From: Nocardioides luteus
GTDB lineage: Bacteria; Actinomycetota; Actinomycetes; Propionibacteriales; Nocardioidaceae
Assembly: GCF_015752315.1 (NCBI RefSeq)
Contig: NZ_JADOVJ010000001.1
Location: 3,650,501-3,714,500, forward strand
Reading direction: 5' to 3'
Length of the DNA: 64,000 nt
Shown here: piece by piece, positions 18,950 through 27,716 of the stretch
Numbering within the stretch: the stretch's first letter is position 1
How the letters are laid out: every line of letters begins with the position of its first letter
The notes under the pieces: generated by a model
Seen by the model: the letters and a program-made list of their open reading frames with translations, nothing else
What the model was told of the DNA's origin: nothing
Databases searched by the model: none
Program-made: the position numbers and the translations under genes

Positions 18950-20130
18950 GCGGAGGCCTCCTGCAGCTGTTCGAGTCCGGCCTCGAGGAGCCGGTCGCGT
19001 GTCCAGTCGAGCTCGGCCGCGATGCCCGCGACCAGGCCGGCGTCCCCGTCGGGGCGGACCTGCTCGGGGAGCACGCCCCAGGTGTAGGTCTCGACCTCGA
19101 GGTGGTCGGTGTGAGCCACCGGGCCGCCGAGGAGCGCGTCGAGCGTGCCGGCGAGGTGGTCGCGGGTGCTGCGCAGCGGCGGAGCCGGGTCGGCGTGGAG
19201 GGGTACGTGGAAGTGCACCCGCCACGGATGCTCGGCCGGCAGCGGCCGATGGCCACCGAGCGCCTCGGGCAGGTCGTCGCGGCTGTCCACCCGCGCCCCG
19301 CGGGGTTCGCGGGTCTGGTGGAGGAAGCGGTCCTCGGAGTAGGACGCGAGGGCCTCCCGGGTCGCCTGGTCGCTCGGGTCGTCGGCGTGCAGGGCCGCGG
19401 AGACCTGGACCTTGACGACCGGCAGCCCGGCCACCTGCAGCCGGTCGAGCGCCTCGGTGGCGTCCTCGAACTGGGTGGCGAGGTGGCAGGTGTCGACGCA
19501 GATCCCGAGGTGCTCCGGGGCCAGCCCGGCGAGCCGCGTGACCGCGTCGCGGGTCGTCTCGACGACGCAGCCCGGCTCCGGCTCGAACCCGACCCGGATC
19601 GTCCTACCGTGCTCGGCCTCGATGCCGGCCAGGCCGTCGGCGAGCTCGCCGATCAGCTCCCGGGCGGCCCGGTCGCGGTCGGTGAACCACGGGGTGCGCC
19701 AGCCCAGCGGGAGCGTCGAGATGCTGCCGCGGGCGGCATCGTCGGGTAGCAGCGCCGCCAGCACCCGGGCACAGTCGAGGGTGTAGTCGAGGCGGCGCCG
19801 GGTCGACCAGTCCGGGGAGTAGACGTCGCGCTTCACGACCGGGGCATGGAACCCGGCGTACGGGAAGGCGTTGAGGGTGACCACCTCCAGGCCGTGGCGG
19901 TCCAGCCCGGCGCGGAGCCGGCCGAGGGTGGCCGGGTCGCCGGCCAGCTCGTGGGCCGTCGCCGCCGGGAGCCACAGCCCGAGACCGAGCCGGGGCTCGC
20001 CGAGCCGCGCCCGCACCTCACCGGCGTAGCGGCGGAGCTGGTCCAGGATGCCGTCGACGTCCTCGGCCGGGTGCACGTTGCTGCAGTAGCCGAGGTGGAC
20101 GACGGTGCCGTCGCCGTGCCGGAACCTCAT
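18946..20130 (-). CDS. eboE: EboE-like TIM-barrel protein (metabolite traffic protein)
   Basis: A 394-residue TIM-barrel protein recognised as EboE from its start (VHLGYCSNVHPAED), LGLGLWLPA, LNAFPYAGFH, KRDVYSPDW, FEPEPGCVVET, CVDTCHLATQFE and the C-terminal VETYTWGVLPE. In described EBO clusters (algae-associated bacteria, cyanobacteria, pseudomonads) EboE is a conserved protein of unproven chemistry needed to traffic or make a metabolite. His, Glu and Asp ligands of the xylose-isomerase-like metal site are visible. The gene overlaps its neighbours by four bases on both sides, so it is translated as one unit with EboB and the phosphatase. Confidence 0.85.
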   Translation of the reverse strand: MRFRHGDGTVVHLGYCSNVHPAEDVDGILDQLRRYAGEVRARLGEPRLGLGLWLPAATAHELAGDPATLGRLRAGLDRHGLEVVTLNAFPYAGFHAPVVKRDVYSPDWSTRRRLDYTLDCARVLAALLPDDAARGSISTLPLGWRTPWFTDRDRAARELIGELADGLAGIEAEHGRTIRVGFEPEPGCVVETTRDAVTRLAGLAPEHLGICVDTCHLATQFEDATEALDRLQVAGLPVVKVQVSAALHADDPSDQATREALASYSEDRFLHQTREPRGARVDSRDDLPEALGGHRPLPAEHPWRVHFHVPLHADPAPPLRSTRDHLAGTLDALLGGPVAHTDHLEVETYTWGVLPEQVRPDGDAGLVAGIAAELDWTRDRLLEAGLEQLQEASA

Positions 20131-20984
20131 GCCCGCTCACCCCGCAGCAGCGAGTTGCCGGCGAAGGTCGCGCCCTGGTCGGCCTCGGGTACGTCGAGCA
20201 GCAGCCGTCCGCTCTGGCCGAAGAACTCCACCGGGTTGCGCCACAGCACCTTGTCGACGTCGTCGTCGGTGAACCCGGCGGCGAGCATCGCCTCGCCGGT
20301 CGCCCTCGTCCGAAGCGGATCGGACCTGCCCCAGTCGGCGGCGGAGTTGACCAGCACCCGATCCAGCCCGCGCCGCTGGAGGATCGCGACCATCCGGTCG
20401 GGGTCCATCTTGGTGTCGGGGTAGATCGAGAAGCCCATCCAGGCGCCCGCCTCGTCGACGACGTCGACGGTGACCTCGTTGAGGTGGTCGACGACGACCA
20501 TGCCGGGCTCCATCCCGGCCGCCTCGACCAGGTCGAGGGTGCGGCGGGTGCCGGCCAGCTTGTCGCGGTGGGGCGTGTGCACCATCGCCGGCAGCGCGAA
20601 CTCTCGGGCCAGCTCGAGCTGCCGGCTGAACGCCTTCTCCTCCTCCTCGGTCATCGAGTCGAAGCCCACCTCGCCGACCGCGACGACCCCGTCCTTGGCG
20701 AGGTAGCGCGGCAGCAGGTCGAGCACCGGCGTGCAGCGCGGGTCGTTGGCCTCCTTCGGGTTGAGCGCGATCGTGCAGTGGTGGGCGATGCCGAACTGCG
20801 AGGCCCGGAACCGCTCCCAGCCGACCAGTGCGTCGAAGTAGTCGACGAACGAGTCGACGCTGGTCCGCGGCTGGCCGAGCCAGAAGGCGGGCTCCACCAG
20901 GGCGCGGACGCCGGCGGCGTACATCGCCTCGTAGTCGTCGGTCGTGCGCGAGCTCATGTGGATGTGCGGGTCGAAGATGCGCAT
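20127..20984 (-). CDS. eboB: EboB-like TatD-family metal hydrolase
   Basis: A 285-residue amidohydrolase-fold protein. FDPHIHMSSRT gives HxH (His7, His9), GEVGFDSM a Glu, MVHTPHRDK and VDHLNEVT further His ligands, and NSAADWGRSDP the late Asp. This is the TatD-like branch found as EboB in EBO clusters. It probably hydrolyses a small metabolite rather than DNA, but the substrate is unknown. The ATG overlaps the EboA stop by one base (TGATG); the stop overlaps the EboE start by four. Confidence 0.82.
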   Translation of the reverse strand: MRIFDPHIHMSSRTTDDYEAMYAAGVRALVEPAFWLGQPRTSVDSFVDYFDALVGWERFRASQFGIAHHCTIALNPKEANDPRCTPVLDLLPRYLAKDGVVAVGEVGFDSMTEEEEKAFSRQLELAREFALPAMVHTPHRDKLAGTRRTLDLVEAAGMEPGMVVVDHLNEVTVDVVDEAGAWMGFSIYPDTKMDPDRMVAILQRRGLDRVLVNSAADWGRSDPLRTRATGEAMLAAGFTDDDVDKVLWRNPVEFFGQSGRLLLDVPEADQGATFAGNSLLRGERA

Positions 20985-21589
20985 CAGGACTCCCGAGTGG
21001 GGTGGAGGGGGACGGGGTCGGGAAGGAAGGGCAGGGCGTCGGCGGGCACCTCGCGGCCGGCGGCGCGCCGCTCGGCGGCGTAGTCGGCGACCATCCGGCG
21101 CAGCTCGTCGTCGGCACGGATCTCGAGGCCGTCGACCAGACGAAGAGGCACGCCGACAAAGAGGCACTTGAGGACCGCCTGACGCCACGCGGCGTCGTCG
21201 AGACGGGCGGCGTACGTCCCCATGGCGGCGGCCACCAGCCGCGGGTCGTTGGTGCGCAGCGCGTCCTGGAGCAGGTCGACGGCTCGGTCGCCCAGCACCT
21301 GCGAGAGGTGTCCGAGGCCGAGCAGGACCGCGCGCCGCTCGTCGGCGTCGCCGAAGCGGTAGAGGTCGTGGATCTCGGCGCTCAGCGCGTCGGCGTCGCC
21401 CGCGAGGCCACGGCCGAGCGCGCCCAGCAGCTGCACCCGTATGTCGTCCTCGACCCGGTCCGCACCTGGTTCGGGCGAGGTGCCCGGAGTGCGCCCGATC
21501 TCCCTGGCCGCGGCCGGGAAGCGGGTCCGGATCCGGGCCGGGGTGGCCTCGATCTCGGTGCACCACTCGGCCAGAAGCGTCTCGTTCAT
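20984..21589 (-). CDS. eboA: EboA domain protein
   Basis: A 201-residue, largely helical protein. The C-terminal half has the EboA signature (HDLYRFGDADERRAVL, DALRTNDPRLVAAAMG, AWRQAVLKCLFVGVPL). EboA has no known catalytic fold; it is a marker of EBO clusters and may be a scaffold or carrier. Start ATG (MNETLLAE) overlaps the preceding TIM-barrel gene by four bases, and its stop overlaps EboB by one. Longer upstream extension in this frame is Arg-rich shadow sequence and was rejected. Confidence 0.82.
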   Translation of the reverse strand: MNETLLAEWCTEIEATPARIRTRFPAAAREIGRTPGTSPEPGADRVEDDIRVQLLGALGRGLAGDADALSAEIHDLYRFGDADERRAVLLGLGHLSQVLGDRAVDLLQDALRTNDPRLVAAAMGTYAARLDDAAWRQAVLKCLFVGVPLRLVDGLEIRADDELRRMVADYAAERRAAGREVPADALPFLPDPVPLHPTRES

Positions 21590-22464
21590 GCCCGCACCTC
21601 CTCGGTGTGTGGGAGCGCCGCCAGCGTCTCGCGCAGGAACGCCAGGGAGCGTTCGGCGACGACCGGGGCGGCGTGGGACTGCCGGGGCAGCTCGAGCGAG
21701 GCGAGCCCGGTGTAGCCGATCTCGACGAGGGTGCCGAGCGCGGCGGTGAAGTCGACCTCGCCGGTGCCGAGCTCGAGGTGCTCGTGGACGCCCTCGACCA
21801 TGTCGTCGACCTGCACGTTGGCCAGCAGCGGACCGGCCCGGCGGATGGTCTCGGCCATCCCCCGCGGCTCGTTGCAGACGACGTGTCCGAGGTCGAGGGT
21901 GACCCGGAGCAGCTCGGGGTCGTCGAGCCGGCGGCGCAGCTCGAGAAGGGCGTCGAGGGTGTCGATGAAGTGCCCGGGCTCGGGCTCGACGGCGCACACG
22001 ACGCCGCGACGCTGGGCGAGGTCGAGGACCCGCCAGACGCCGTCGCACAGACGGCCCCAGGCCCGGTCCTCGTCGACGCCCTCCGGCAGGCTGCCCGACC
22101 AGAACGAGACCGCCTCCGCGCCGAGGTCTGCGGCGACCTCGACCGCGCGGTGCAGGTAGTCGACCCGGCGGCTCGCCTCCGGAGCCGGGTGGAGCAGGGT
22201 CGGATGGTGCTTGCGGAACGGATCGAGGATGTAGCGGGCGCCGGTCTCGACCACGACGGACATGCCGAGCTCGTCCAGCCGGTCGCCGATCTGCGCCACC
22301 CGGCCCGCAAGGTTCGGCCGGTAGGGGTCGAGGTGGAGGTGGTCGAGGGTGAGCGCGACACCGTCGTAGCCCAGGTCGGCCAGGACCGTCAGGGCGTCCT
22401 CGAGCCGGTGGCTGTGCATGCCGTTGGTGCCGTAGCCGAACCGCAGCGTGCTGGTCGTGGTCAT
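21586..22464 (-). CDS. sugar phosphate isomerase/epimerase in EBO-like cluster
   Basis: A 292-residue TIM barrel: FGYGTNGMHSHRLEDAL, LGYDGVALTLDHLHLD, VETGARYILDP, VEPEPGHFIDT, VTLDLGHVVC, VQVDDMVEGVHEHLELGTG and LASLELPRQSH. Glu, Asp, His and Glu metal ligands are in the expected order for the AP-endonuclease-2/xylose-isomerase-like family. It lies between EboC and EboA and overlaps both by four bases (ATGA), so it is an integral part of the cluster although not one of the six classic Ebo genes. It likely rearranges a sugar or cyclitol intermediate. Confidence 0.83.
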   Translation of the reverse strand: MTTTSTLRFGYGTNGMHSHRLEDALTVLADLGYDGVALTLDHLHLDPYRPNLAGRVAQIGDRLDELGMSVVVETGARYILDPFRKHHPTLLHPAPEASRRVDYLHRAVEVAADLGAEAVSFWSGSLPEGVDEDRAWGRLCDGVWRVLDLAQRRGVVCAVEPEPGHFIDTLDALLELRRRLDDPELLRVTLDLGHVVCNEPRGMAETIRRAGPLLANVQVDDMVEGVHEHLELGTGEVDFTAALGTLVEIGYTGLASLELPRQSHAAPVVAERSLAFLRETLAALPHTEEVRA

Positions 22465-23309
22465 GTCGGCGACACCACCTTCGAGGCGGCCCTGACGATC
22501 GGCCCTGCGGCCAGCAGCCCGAGCGCGGCCAGCGGCGAGCGACGCGCGATCAGGGCAGCCTGCAGCGGGATCATCCCGCGGATCCCGGCGCCGGTGGCCC
22601 GCCGGACGGTGCCGGCATCCGGCGAGGAGACCGCGGCCAGCTGGGCGGAGCCGACACTGCCTGCGTACGTCGCGGCGAGGGCGACGGGAAGCGCCGCCCG
22701 CCCGTGCCCGGCCGCCATGGCCGCGGTCGCGACCGTGACGCCACCGGCGAGCCCCGCGGTGAGGGGCCGGGTGCCGTGGACCTCGCCCCGGCTGAGCAGG
22801 GTGACCCCTGCGGTGTGCGCGGCGAGCAGGCCGGCCGGGACGAGCCCGGCCCGCGTACGTCCGGCAGCACTCGCCCCGAGGAGCACGTCGAGACCTCGTG
22901 CCGCGGCCATCGCGAACGGTCCGGCCGGGGTGTCCTTGAGGACGGTGTCGTAGGCCCACACCGCACCGGCCAGGGCCGCCGCCGTGGCGGCGGCCGGACG
23001 GCCTCCGGCGAGCGCGGCCAGCCCGACGCCCGCCGCGGTCAGCCCGACGGCCGCCCCCAGCGCCTGGCGGGGGCTGACCCGGCCCGATGGGATCGGCCGC
23101 TCCGGTCGCTCGACGGCGTCGAGGTCGCGGTCGGCCCAGTCGTTGAGCGCCATCCCGGCCCAGTAGAGCGCCACCGACGCGGCCGGCATGGCGACCGACC
23201 GGGCCCGCAGCGGGCCGGCCGCGGCCGCCCCGGCCAGGGTGTCGCCCGGCACGGTGAGGGCGGCCGGCAGCCGGACCAGCTCGGCGAAGGCTCGGGCGCG
23301 AGGCGTCAT
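22461..23309 (-). CDS. eboC: EboC-like UbiA-family prenyltransferase
   Basis: A 282-residue polytopic membrane protein (about 8 hydrophobic segments). The first prenyl-diphosphate motif NDxxDxxxD is present as NDWADRDLD (56-64) followed by RPERPIPSGR, typical of UbiA enzymes; the second Asp-rich loop is reduced to AYDTVLKDTPAG, as in EboC-type relatives. It should transfer an isoprenoid to a small acceptor at the membrane. Start ATG (MTPRARAF) overlaps the inositol-phosphate synthase stop by four bases. An upstream extension of 16 residues is unlikely because of that coupling. Confidence 0.83.
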   Translation of the reverse strand: MTPRARAFAELVRLPAALTVPGDTLAGAAAAGPLRARSVAMPAASVALYWAGMALNDWADRDLDAVERPERPIPSGRVSPRQALGAAVGLTAAGVGLAALAGGRPAAATAAALAGAVWAYDTVLKDTPAGPFAMAAARGLDVLLGASAAGRTRAGLVPAGLLAAHTAGVTLLSRGEVHGTRPLTAGLAGGVTVATAAMAAGHGRAALPVALAATYAGSVGSAQLAAVSSPDAGTVRRATGAGIRGMIPLQAALIARRSPLAALGLLAAGPIVRAASKVVSPT

Positions 23310-24469
23310 ACGCCCACCTGACCGACGCGACTGCACCACGCGACCAGCTCGTCCCACTGCGTACCGAGCCGGTGCTCGGTGGAGCCGGCCGGGTCCTTGA
23401 AGAAGAACCCGAACGGCAGCGGTCCGCTCTCCCCCACCTCGGCCGCCCGCAGGGTGAGCCGGGCCAGGTCGAGCACCAGCGGCGCGGCCAGCGCCGAGTC
23501 GCAGCCGCTCCAGGTGAACTGCAGCGACATCCGCACCCCGAGGAACCCCTCGAAGGAGACGTGGTCGATGGCGGTCTTCCAGTCGCCGTGGTCGGGCACG
23601 TAGTCGATGTGCATCGGCCCCTCCACCGGGTGGCCGAGCATCGCCTCCAGACCCTGGGCCTTGGTGGCCAGCTTGCTCTGCGCGTTGGCCGGGTCGGCGA
23701 GCGTGGCACCGTCACCGCCGCCGAGCATGTTGTAGGACGCCCAGGCGTTGACCTGCAGCGCTCGCGTCGCGAACATCGGCGCCAGCGCCGACTTCAGCAG
23801 CGTCTCGCCGGTCTTGCCGTCGGAGCCGGCCCACGGGAGGCCGGCCCGCTCGGCGATCGTGACGAGCACCGGCAACCGCGGCCCCGGGCTCGGCGTGAAG
23901 GAGACCACCGGGCAGCCGGCCCGGTAGGCGGCCAGGACGTAGACCGAGCTGGCCGGCAGCGGCGACTCCCCCGCTGCCAGGGCCGCGTCGAGGGCATCGG
24001 GGTCGGCCAGCGGCCCACCCTCGATGACCTCGGCCGGCCGCTCGGTGCTCGCGACGTCCACCACGACGACCCGGTCGAGCCCGTTCTCCTCACGGAAGGC
24101 GACGAGATCGGCGGTCAGCCGTTCGACGGCGACACCCTGCGGCTCGGCGGCCGCCGGGTCATAGCCCGTACGCAGCCGCCCCTCGACCTCCTCGAGCTCG
24201 CCCGTGATCGCCGGCAGGATCCCGGCCGGGAGGACACCGCCCGCGGCGAGCCGCTCGGCCCGCTTCACGAGCGGCTCGGTGCACAGATCGTGCCCGCCGA
24301 TCACCAGATCGTCGAGAGAGGGCAACCCGGCAGCGGCGATCTCCGGCTGCTCGGCCACCAGCCCGACCCGTCCGGCGAGCCCGGTCCGCACAGCCAGCGC
24401 GCCGACCGTCGTGGTGACACCCACCGAGCCGCAGGCACCGACCAGCCAGACGCCGACTCTGCTGCCCAT
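23306..24469 (-). CDS. inositol-3-phosphate synthase family protein
   Basis: A 387-residue NAD-dependent cyclase of the myo-inositol-1-phosphate synthase family. The Rossmann motif GACGSVGVTTT (11-21) is followed by DVASTE, GSDGKTGETLLKS, NAWASYNMLGGGDG, YVPDHGDWKTAIDH (catalytic Lys region) and CDSALAAPLVLDLARL. The family cyclises glucose-6-phosphate to inositol-3-phosphate. Its place inside a chain of four-base overlaps with Ebo genes suggests a dedicated role: it sits where classic EBO clusters carry EboD, a dehydroquinate-synthase-like cyclase. A separate housekeeping Ino1 for mycothiol and phosphatidylinositol would be expected elsewhere. The start overlaps the ThuA stop by one base. 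Confidence 0.88.
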   Translation of the reverse strand: MGSRVGVWLVGACGSVGVTTTVGALAVRTGLAGRVGLVAEQPEIAAAGLPSLDDLVIGGHDLCTEPLVKRAERLAAGGVLPAGILPAITGELEEVEGRLRTGYDPAAAEPQGVAVERLTADLVAFREENGLDRVVVVDVASTERPAEVIEGGPLADPDALDAALAAGESPLPASSVYVLAAYRAGCPVVSFTPSPGPRLPVLVTIAERAGLPWAGSDGKTGETLLKSALAPMFATRALQVNAWASYNMLGGGDGATLADPANAQSKLATKAQGLEAMLGHPVEGPMHIDYVPDHGDWKTAIDHVSFEGFLGVRMSLQFTWSGCDSALAAPLVLDLARLTLRAAEVGESGPLPFGFFFKDPAGSTEHRLGTQWDELVAWCSRVGQVGV

Positions 24470-25287
24470 CAGCCCGCCTCACAGCGGAACGGGGCGACCC
24501 CCGCGACCATCTGGATGCCGCCGAGCACGTGGGAGAGGAACGCCGGCTCGGTGAACGACTCGTTCGTGTGGCCCATCCCGGTGTAGAACGCCCGCCCGCC
24601 GTCGTACTCGTGGCACCAGGCGATCGGGTGCGGGTCACCCATGGCGAACCGGCCGGGGTTGTAGCTCGTCTCGTCGAGGTCGGCGAGGACACGGATCGAG
24701 TCGGCGGGACGGTCGCGGAAGCTGTACCACTCGTCCCAGCGCGTCCACCGCTTCGGCAGCTCGGCCGTCGCCGCGGTGTTGCGCGCGTGCACCTTCACGG
24801 TCGCGGTCTGCTGCGCGGGGTGTCCGGCGAAGTAGGCGCCGACGAGGCCGCCGTACCACGGCCAGTTGTACTCGGTGTCGGAGGCCGCGTGGACACCCAC
24901 GTAGCCGCCGCCGTCCTGGATGTAGCGCTCGAACGCGGCCTGCTGCCCCGCGTCCAGCACGTCGCCGGTCGTGGAGAGCCAGAGCACCGCCTCGTACTCA
25001 GCCAGGCTGCCGTCGTTGAACACGGCCGCGTCCTCGGTGGCGGTCACCGTGAAGCCGTTCTCGGCCCCGAGCTGCTGGATCGCCGCGATGCCGTTCGGGA
25101 TGGACCCGTGCCGGAACCCCGCGGTCTTGGAGAACACCAGGACGTCGTACGTCCCCAGCCCCTCGCTCCCGTCGGAGCTGTCGGCGCTCGCGGCCGGTGC
25201 CGGCGACAGGCCCGGGGCCATGGCGGCCACGGCCACCAGCCCGATGCTCGCGATCAGCGTCCGGAACCTTCTCGATGCGTACTTCAT
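24469..25287 (-). CDS. secreted ThuA-like protein
   Basis: A 272-residue protein with an N-terminal signal peptide (RRFRT then hydrophobic residues to about 33). The ThuA-like (class I glutamine-amidotransferase-like) fold is shown by DVLVFSKTAGFRHGSI, LWLSTTGDVLD, FERYIQDGGGYVGVHAASD, WHEY-type WCHEYDGGRAFYTGMGH. ThuA was linked to 3-keto-trehalose use in rhizobia; secreted versions often accompany PQQ-type sugar dehydrogenases. Here such a dehydrogenase lies 6.5 kb away at 31835. The gene is 64 bases after the oxidoreductase and one base-overlapped with the inositol-phosphate synthase. Confidence 0.85.
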   Translation of the reverse strand: MKYASRRFRTLIASIGLVAVAAMAPGLSPAPAASADSSDGSEGLGTYDVLVFSKTAGFRHGSIPNGIAAIQQLGAENGFTVTATEDAAVFNDGSLAEYEAVLWLSTTGDVLDAGQQAAFERYIQDGGGYVGVHAASDTEYNWPWYGGLVGAYFAGHPAQQTATVKVHARNTAATAELPKRWTRWDEWYSFRDRPADSIRVLADLDETSYNPGRFAMGDPHPIAWCHEYDGGRAFYTGMGHTNESFTEPAFLSHVLGGIQMVAGVAPFRCEAG

Positions 25288-25351
25288 GGTGCTGTCCCTT
25301 CTGTGCTCAACGGTCTGAACAGGCTGGAGGCCGGGGTGGCCCCGGGGTGGA

Positions 25352-26527
25352 TCAGGCAGGGATCTCCTGCCATGTCCTGGTGTCGGAGCTGGTCTCGACG
25401 GCGGCGAGCACGCGCTGGACCTGGAGGCCGTCGGCGAACGACGGTGTCGGCTCAGCCCCCTCACCGAGCGCGCGGACGAGGTCGACGACCTGGTGGGTGA
25501 AGCCGTGCTCGTAGCCGAGGCCATGGCCGGGCGGCCACCAGCCCTCCAGCCACGGGTGCTCGGGCTCGGTGACGACGATCCGGCGGAAGCCGCCCTCGGT
25601 GTCCGGCAGGGTCGCGTCGTGGAAGTGCAGGACGTTCATGTCCTCGAAGTCGAAGGCCAGGCTGCCCTTCGACCCGTTGATCTCGATCCGGATCGCGTTC
25701 TTGCGGCCGGTGGCGAAGCGGGTCGCCTCGAACGAGCCGATCGCTCCCCCGGCGAACCGGGCCAGGAAGACCGCGGTGTCGTCGACGGTGACCGGGCCAC
25801 GACCTTCGCCGGCGGTGGCGGAGAGACCGGACGAGGCCTCGGCCACCGGACGCTCCTTGACGAAGGTCTCCAGCATCCCGGAGACCTCGCGGATCCGGTC
25901 TCCGGTGATGTGCTGGGTCAGGTCGATGACGTGGGCGCCGATGTCGCCGAGCGCGCCCGAGCCGGCCTTGGTCTTGTCGAGCCGCCAGCTCAGCGGGGTC
26001 TCCGGGTCGGCGAGCCAGTCCTGGAGGTACTGAGCCCGCACGTGGTGGAGCTCTCCGAGACGACCGTCGGCGACCAGCTTCCGGGCCAGGGCGACGGCAG
26101 GCACCCGGCGGTAGGTGAACCCCACCATCGCGCGCACCCCTCGCTCGGCGGCCTCGGCGGCGGCCGCGGCCATCCGCTCGGCCTCGGCCACGGTGTTGGC
26201 CAGCGGCTTCTCGCACAGCACGTGCTTGCCGGCCGCCAGGGCAGCGATCGCTATCTCCGCGTGGGTGTCGCCGGGGGTGCACACGTCGACCAGGTCGACG
26301 TCGTCACGGGCGATCACCTCGCGCCAGTCGGTGGCGCTCTCCTCCCAGCCGAAGCGGGTGGCGGCCTCGGCCACGCGAGTGGCGTCGCGGCCGCAGACGA
26401 CCTGCATCCGGGGGGTGAGGGGAAGGTCGAAGAAGCGGTGGGCGCTGCGCCAGGCGTGGGAGTGGGCGGCACCCATGAAGGCGTACCCGATCATCCCCAC
26501 CCCGAGAGTGGCGTTCTGCTCGGTCAT
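25352..26527 (-). CDS. Gfo/Idh/MocA family oxidoreductase
   Basis: A 391-residue NAD(P)-dependent dehydrogenase. The Rossmann start is GVGMIGYAFMGAAHSHAW, and the family catalytic motif is CEKPLANT. The catalytic region DIGAHVIDLTQHITGD supplies the Asp/His pair. Typical substrates are inositols, glucosides or other sugars oxidised to keto forms; the exact one is unknown. It follows the solute-binding protein by 80 bases and precedes the ThuA gene, so it probably acts first on the sugar brought in by the transporter. Confidence 0.88.
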   Translation of the reverse strand: MTEQNATLGVGMIGYAFMGAAHSHAWRSAHRFFDLPLTPRMQVVCGRDATRVAEAATRFGWEESATDWREVIARDDVDLVDVCTPGDTHAEIAIAALAAGKHVLCEKPLANTVAEAERMAAAAAEAAERGVRAMVGFTYRRVPAVALARKLVADGRLGELHHVRAQYLQDWLADPETPLSWRLDKTKAGSGALGDIGAHVIDLTQHITGDRIREVSGMLETFVKERPVAEASSGLSATAGEGRGPVTVDDTAVFLARFAGGAIGSFEATRFATGRKNAIRIEINGSKGSLAFDFEDMNVLHFHDATLPDTEGGFRRIVVTEPEHPWLEGWWPPGHGLGYEHGFTHQVVDLVRALGEGAEPTPSFADGLQVQRVLAAVETSSDTRTWQEIPA

Positions 26528-26607
26528 CGGAACTCGATCCTGTGTCTCGGTGGTGTCGCCCCGCGCCCGAGCGCGGAGCGACCTTGCGGTCTGGCTTGGG
26601 CAGGCGG

Positions 26608-27645
26608 TCAGGACTCGAAGGCCGTGGGGAGGAACTCCTCCACGTTGTCCTTGGTGACGACCGGCGCGTCCAGCTGGATGGTGCGCGGCACGGTCACCTC
26701 GACCAGGTCGGACATCGCCTTGTCCTGGGCCAGGAGCCGGGCGAGCTTGATCCCGTCGGCGGCCTGGGTGGAGGGGTAGATGACCGTCGCCTTGAGGACG
26801 CCCTTGTCCGACTGGATCTCGCGCATCGCGTTGGCCGAGCCCGCGCCGCCGACCATGGTGAACTCGTCACGGCCGGCGTTGTTGATCGCGGCCAGGACGC
26901 CGACGCCCTGGTCGTCGTCGTGGTTCCACAGGAAGTCGATCTTCGGCGCGGCCTGGAGCAGGTTGGAGGCCGCCTTCTCGCCGCCCTCGACGGTGAAGTC
27001 GGCGGCGACCCGGTTGTCGACGTCGAGGTCGCACTTGGCCAGCGCGTCCTTGAAGCCCTTGCTGCGGTCCTGGGTCAGCGGCAGGGAGTCGATGCCGGCG
27101 ATCTCGGCGACGACGGCGTCCGTCTTGCCGCCGGCCTGCTCGCAGACGTACTCACCGGCCGAGACGCCCATGCCGTAGTTGTCGCCGAGCACGGTGACGC
27201 GCGCGGCGTTGGGGTCGTTGAACTCACGGTCGACGTTGATGACCGGGATGCCCGCCTCCATCGCCTTGAGCGCGACCGGCGTCATCGCGGCGCCGTCGAA
27301 GGGCAGCAGCACGATGGCGTCGACCTTGTCGTTGATGAAGGTCTCGACCTGGCTGATCTGCAGGCTGACGTCGTTGGTGCCCTCCGCGAGGCGCAGGTCG
27401 ACGTCGTCGTAGGCCTCGGCGGCGGTCTTGGCCTGCTCGCTGATCGCGCCCATCCAGCCGTGGTCGGCGGCGGGAGCCGAGAAGCCGATGACGACGGTGT
27501 CGCCCTTCTCGTCGTTGGAGCCGGCCGCGGCGTTGGACGTACCGCCGACGTTCTCGGACTTCTCCGGGGTGTTGCTGATGCAGGCCGACAGGGCCAGCAC
27601 CGAGAGCCCGGCGACGAGGATTCTTGCTGTGGACTTCAGTTTCAT
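26608..27645 (-). CDS. sugar ABC transporter substrate-binding lipoprotein
   Basis: A 345-residue type I periplasmic-binding protein of the ribose/xylose/inositol class (Peripla_BP_4). The lipoprotein signal has lipobox LALSAC with Cys22. Family motifs: IGFSAPAADHGWMGAI, DVSLQISQVETFIND, KVDAIVLLPFDG, GIPVINVDREF and DFLWNHDDDQGVGVLAAI. Aspartate and aromatic residues around the hinge fit a pentose, hexose or cyclitol ligand. It is 71 bases downstream of its permease gene. Confidence 0.9.
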   Translation of the reverse strand: MKLKSTARILVAGLSVLALSACISNTPEKSENVGGTSNAAAGSNDEKGDTVVIGFSAPAADHGWMGAISEQAKTAAEAYDDVDLRLAEGTNDVSLQISQVETFINDKVDAIVLLPFDGAAMTPVALKAMEAGIPVINVDREFNDPNAARVTVLGDNYGMGVSAGEYVCEQAGGKTDAVVAEIAGIDSLPLTQDRSKGFKDALAKCDLDVDNRVAADFTVEGGEKAASNLLQAAPKIDFLWNHDDDQGVGVLAAINNAGRDEFTMVGGAGSANAMREIQSDKGVLKATVIYPSTQAADGIKLARLLAQDKAMSDLVEVTVPRTIQLDAPVVTKDNVEEFLPTAFES

Positions 27646-27716
27646 GGTGGTGGTGCTCCTAGATCGTGCGAGGGTGGTGGAGGGACGAGTCCGAGAGGGT
27701 CGAGGACGTACGCCTG

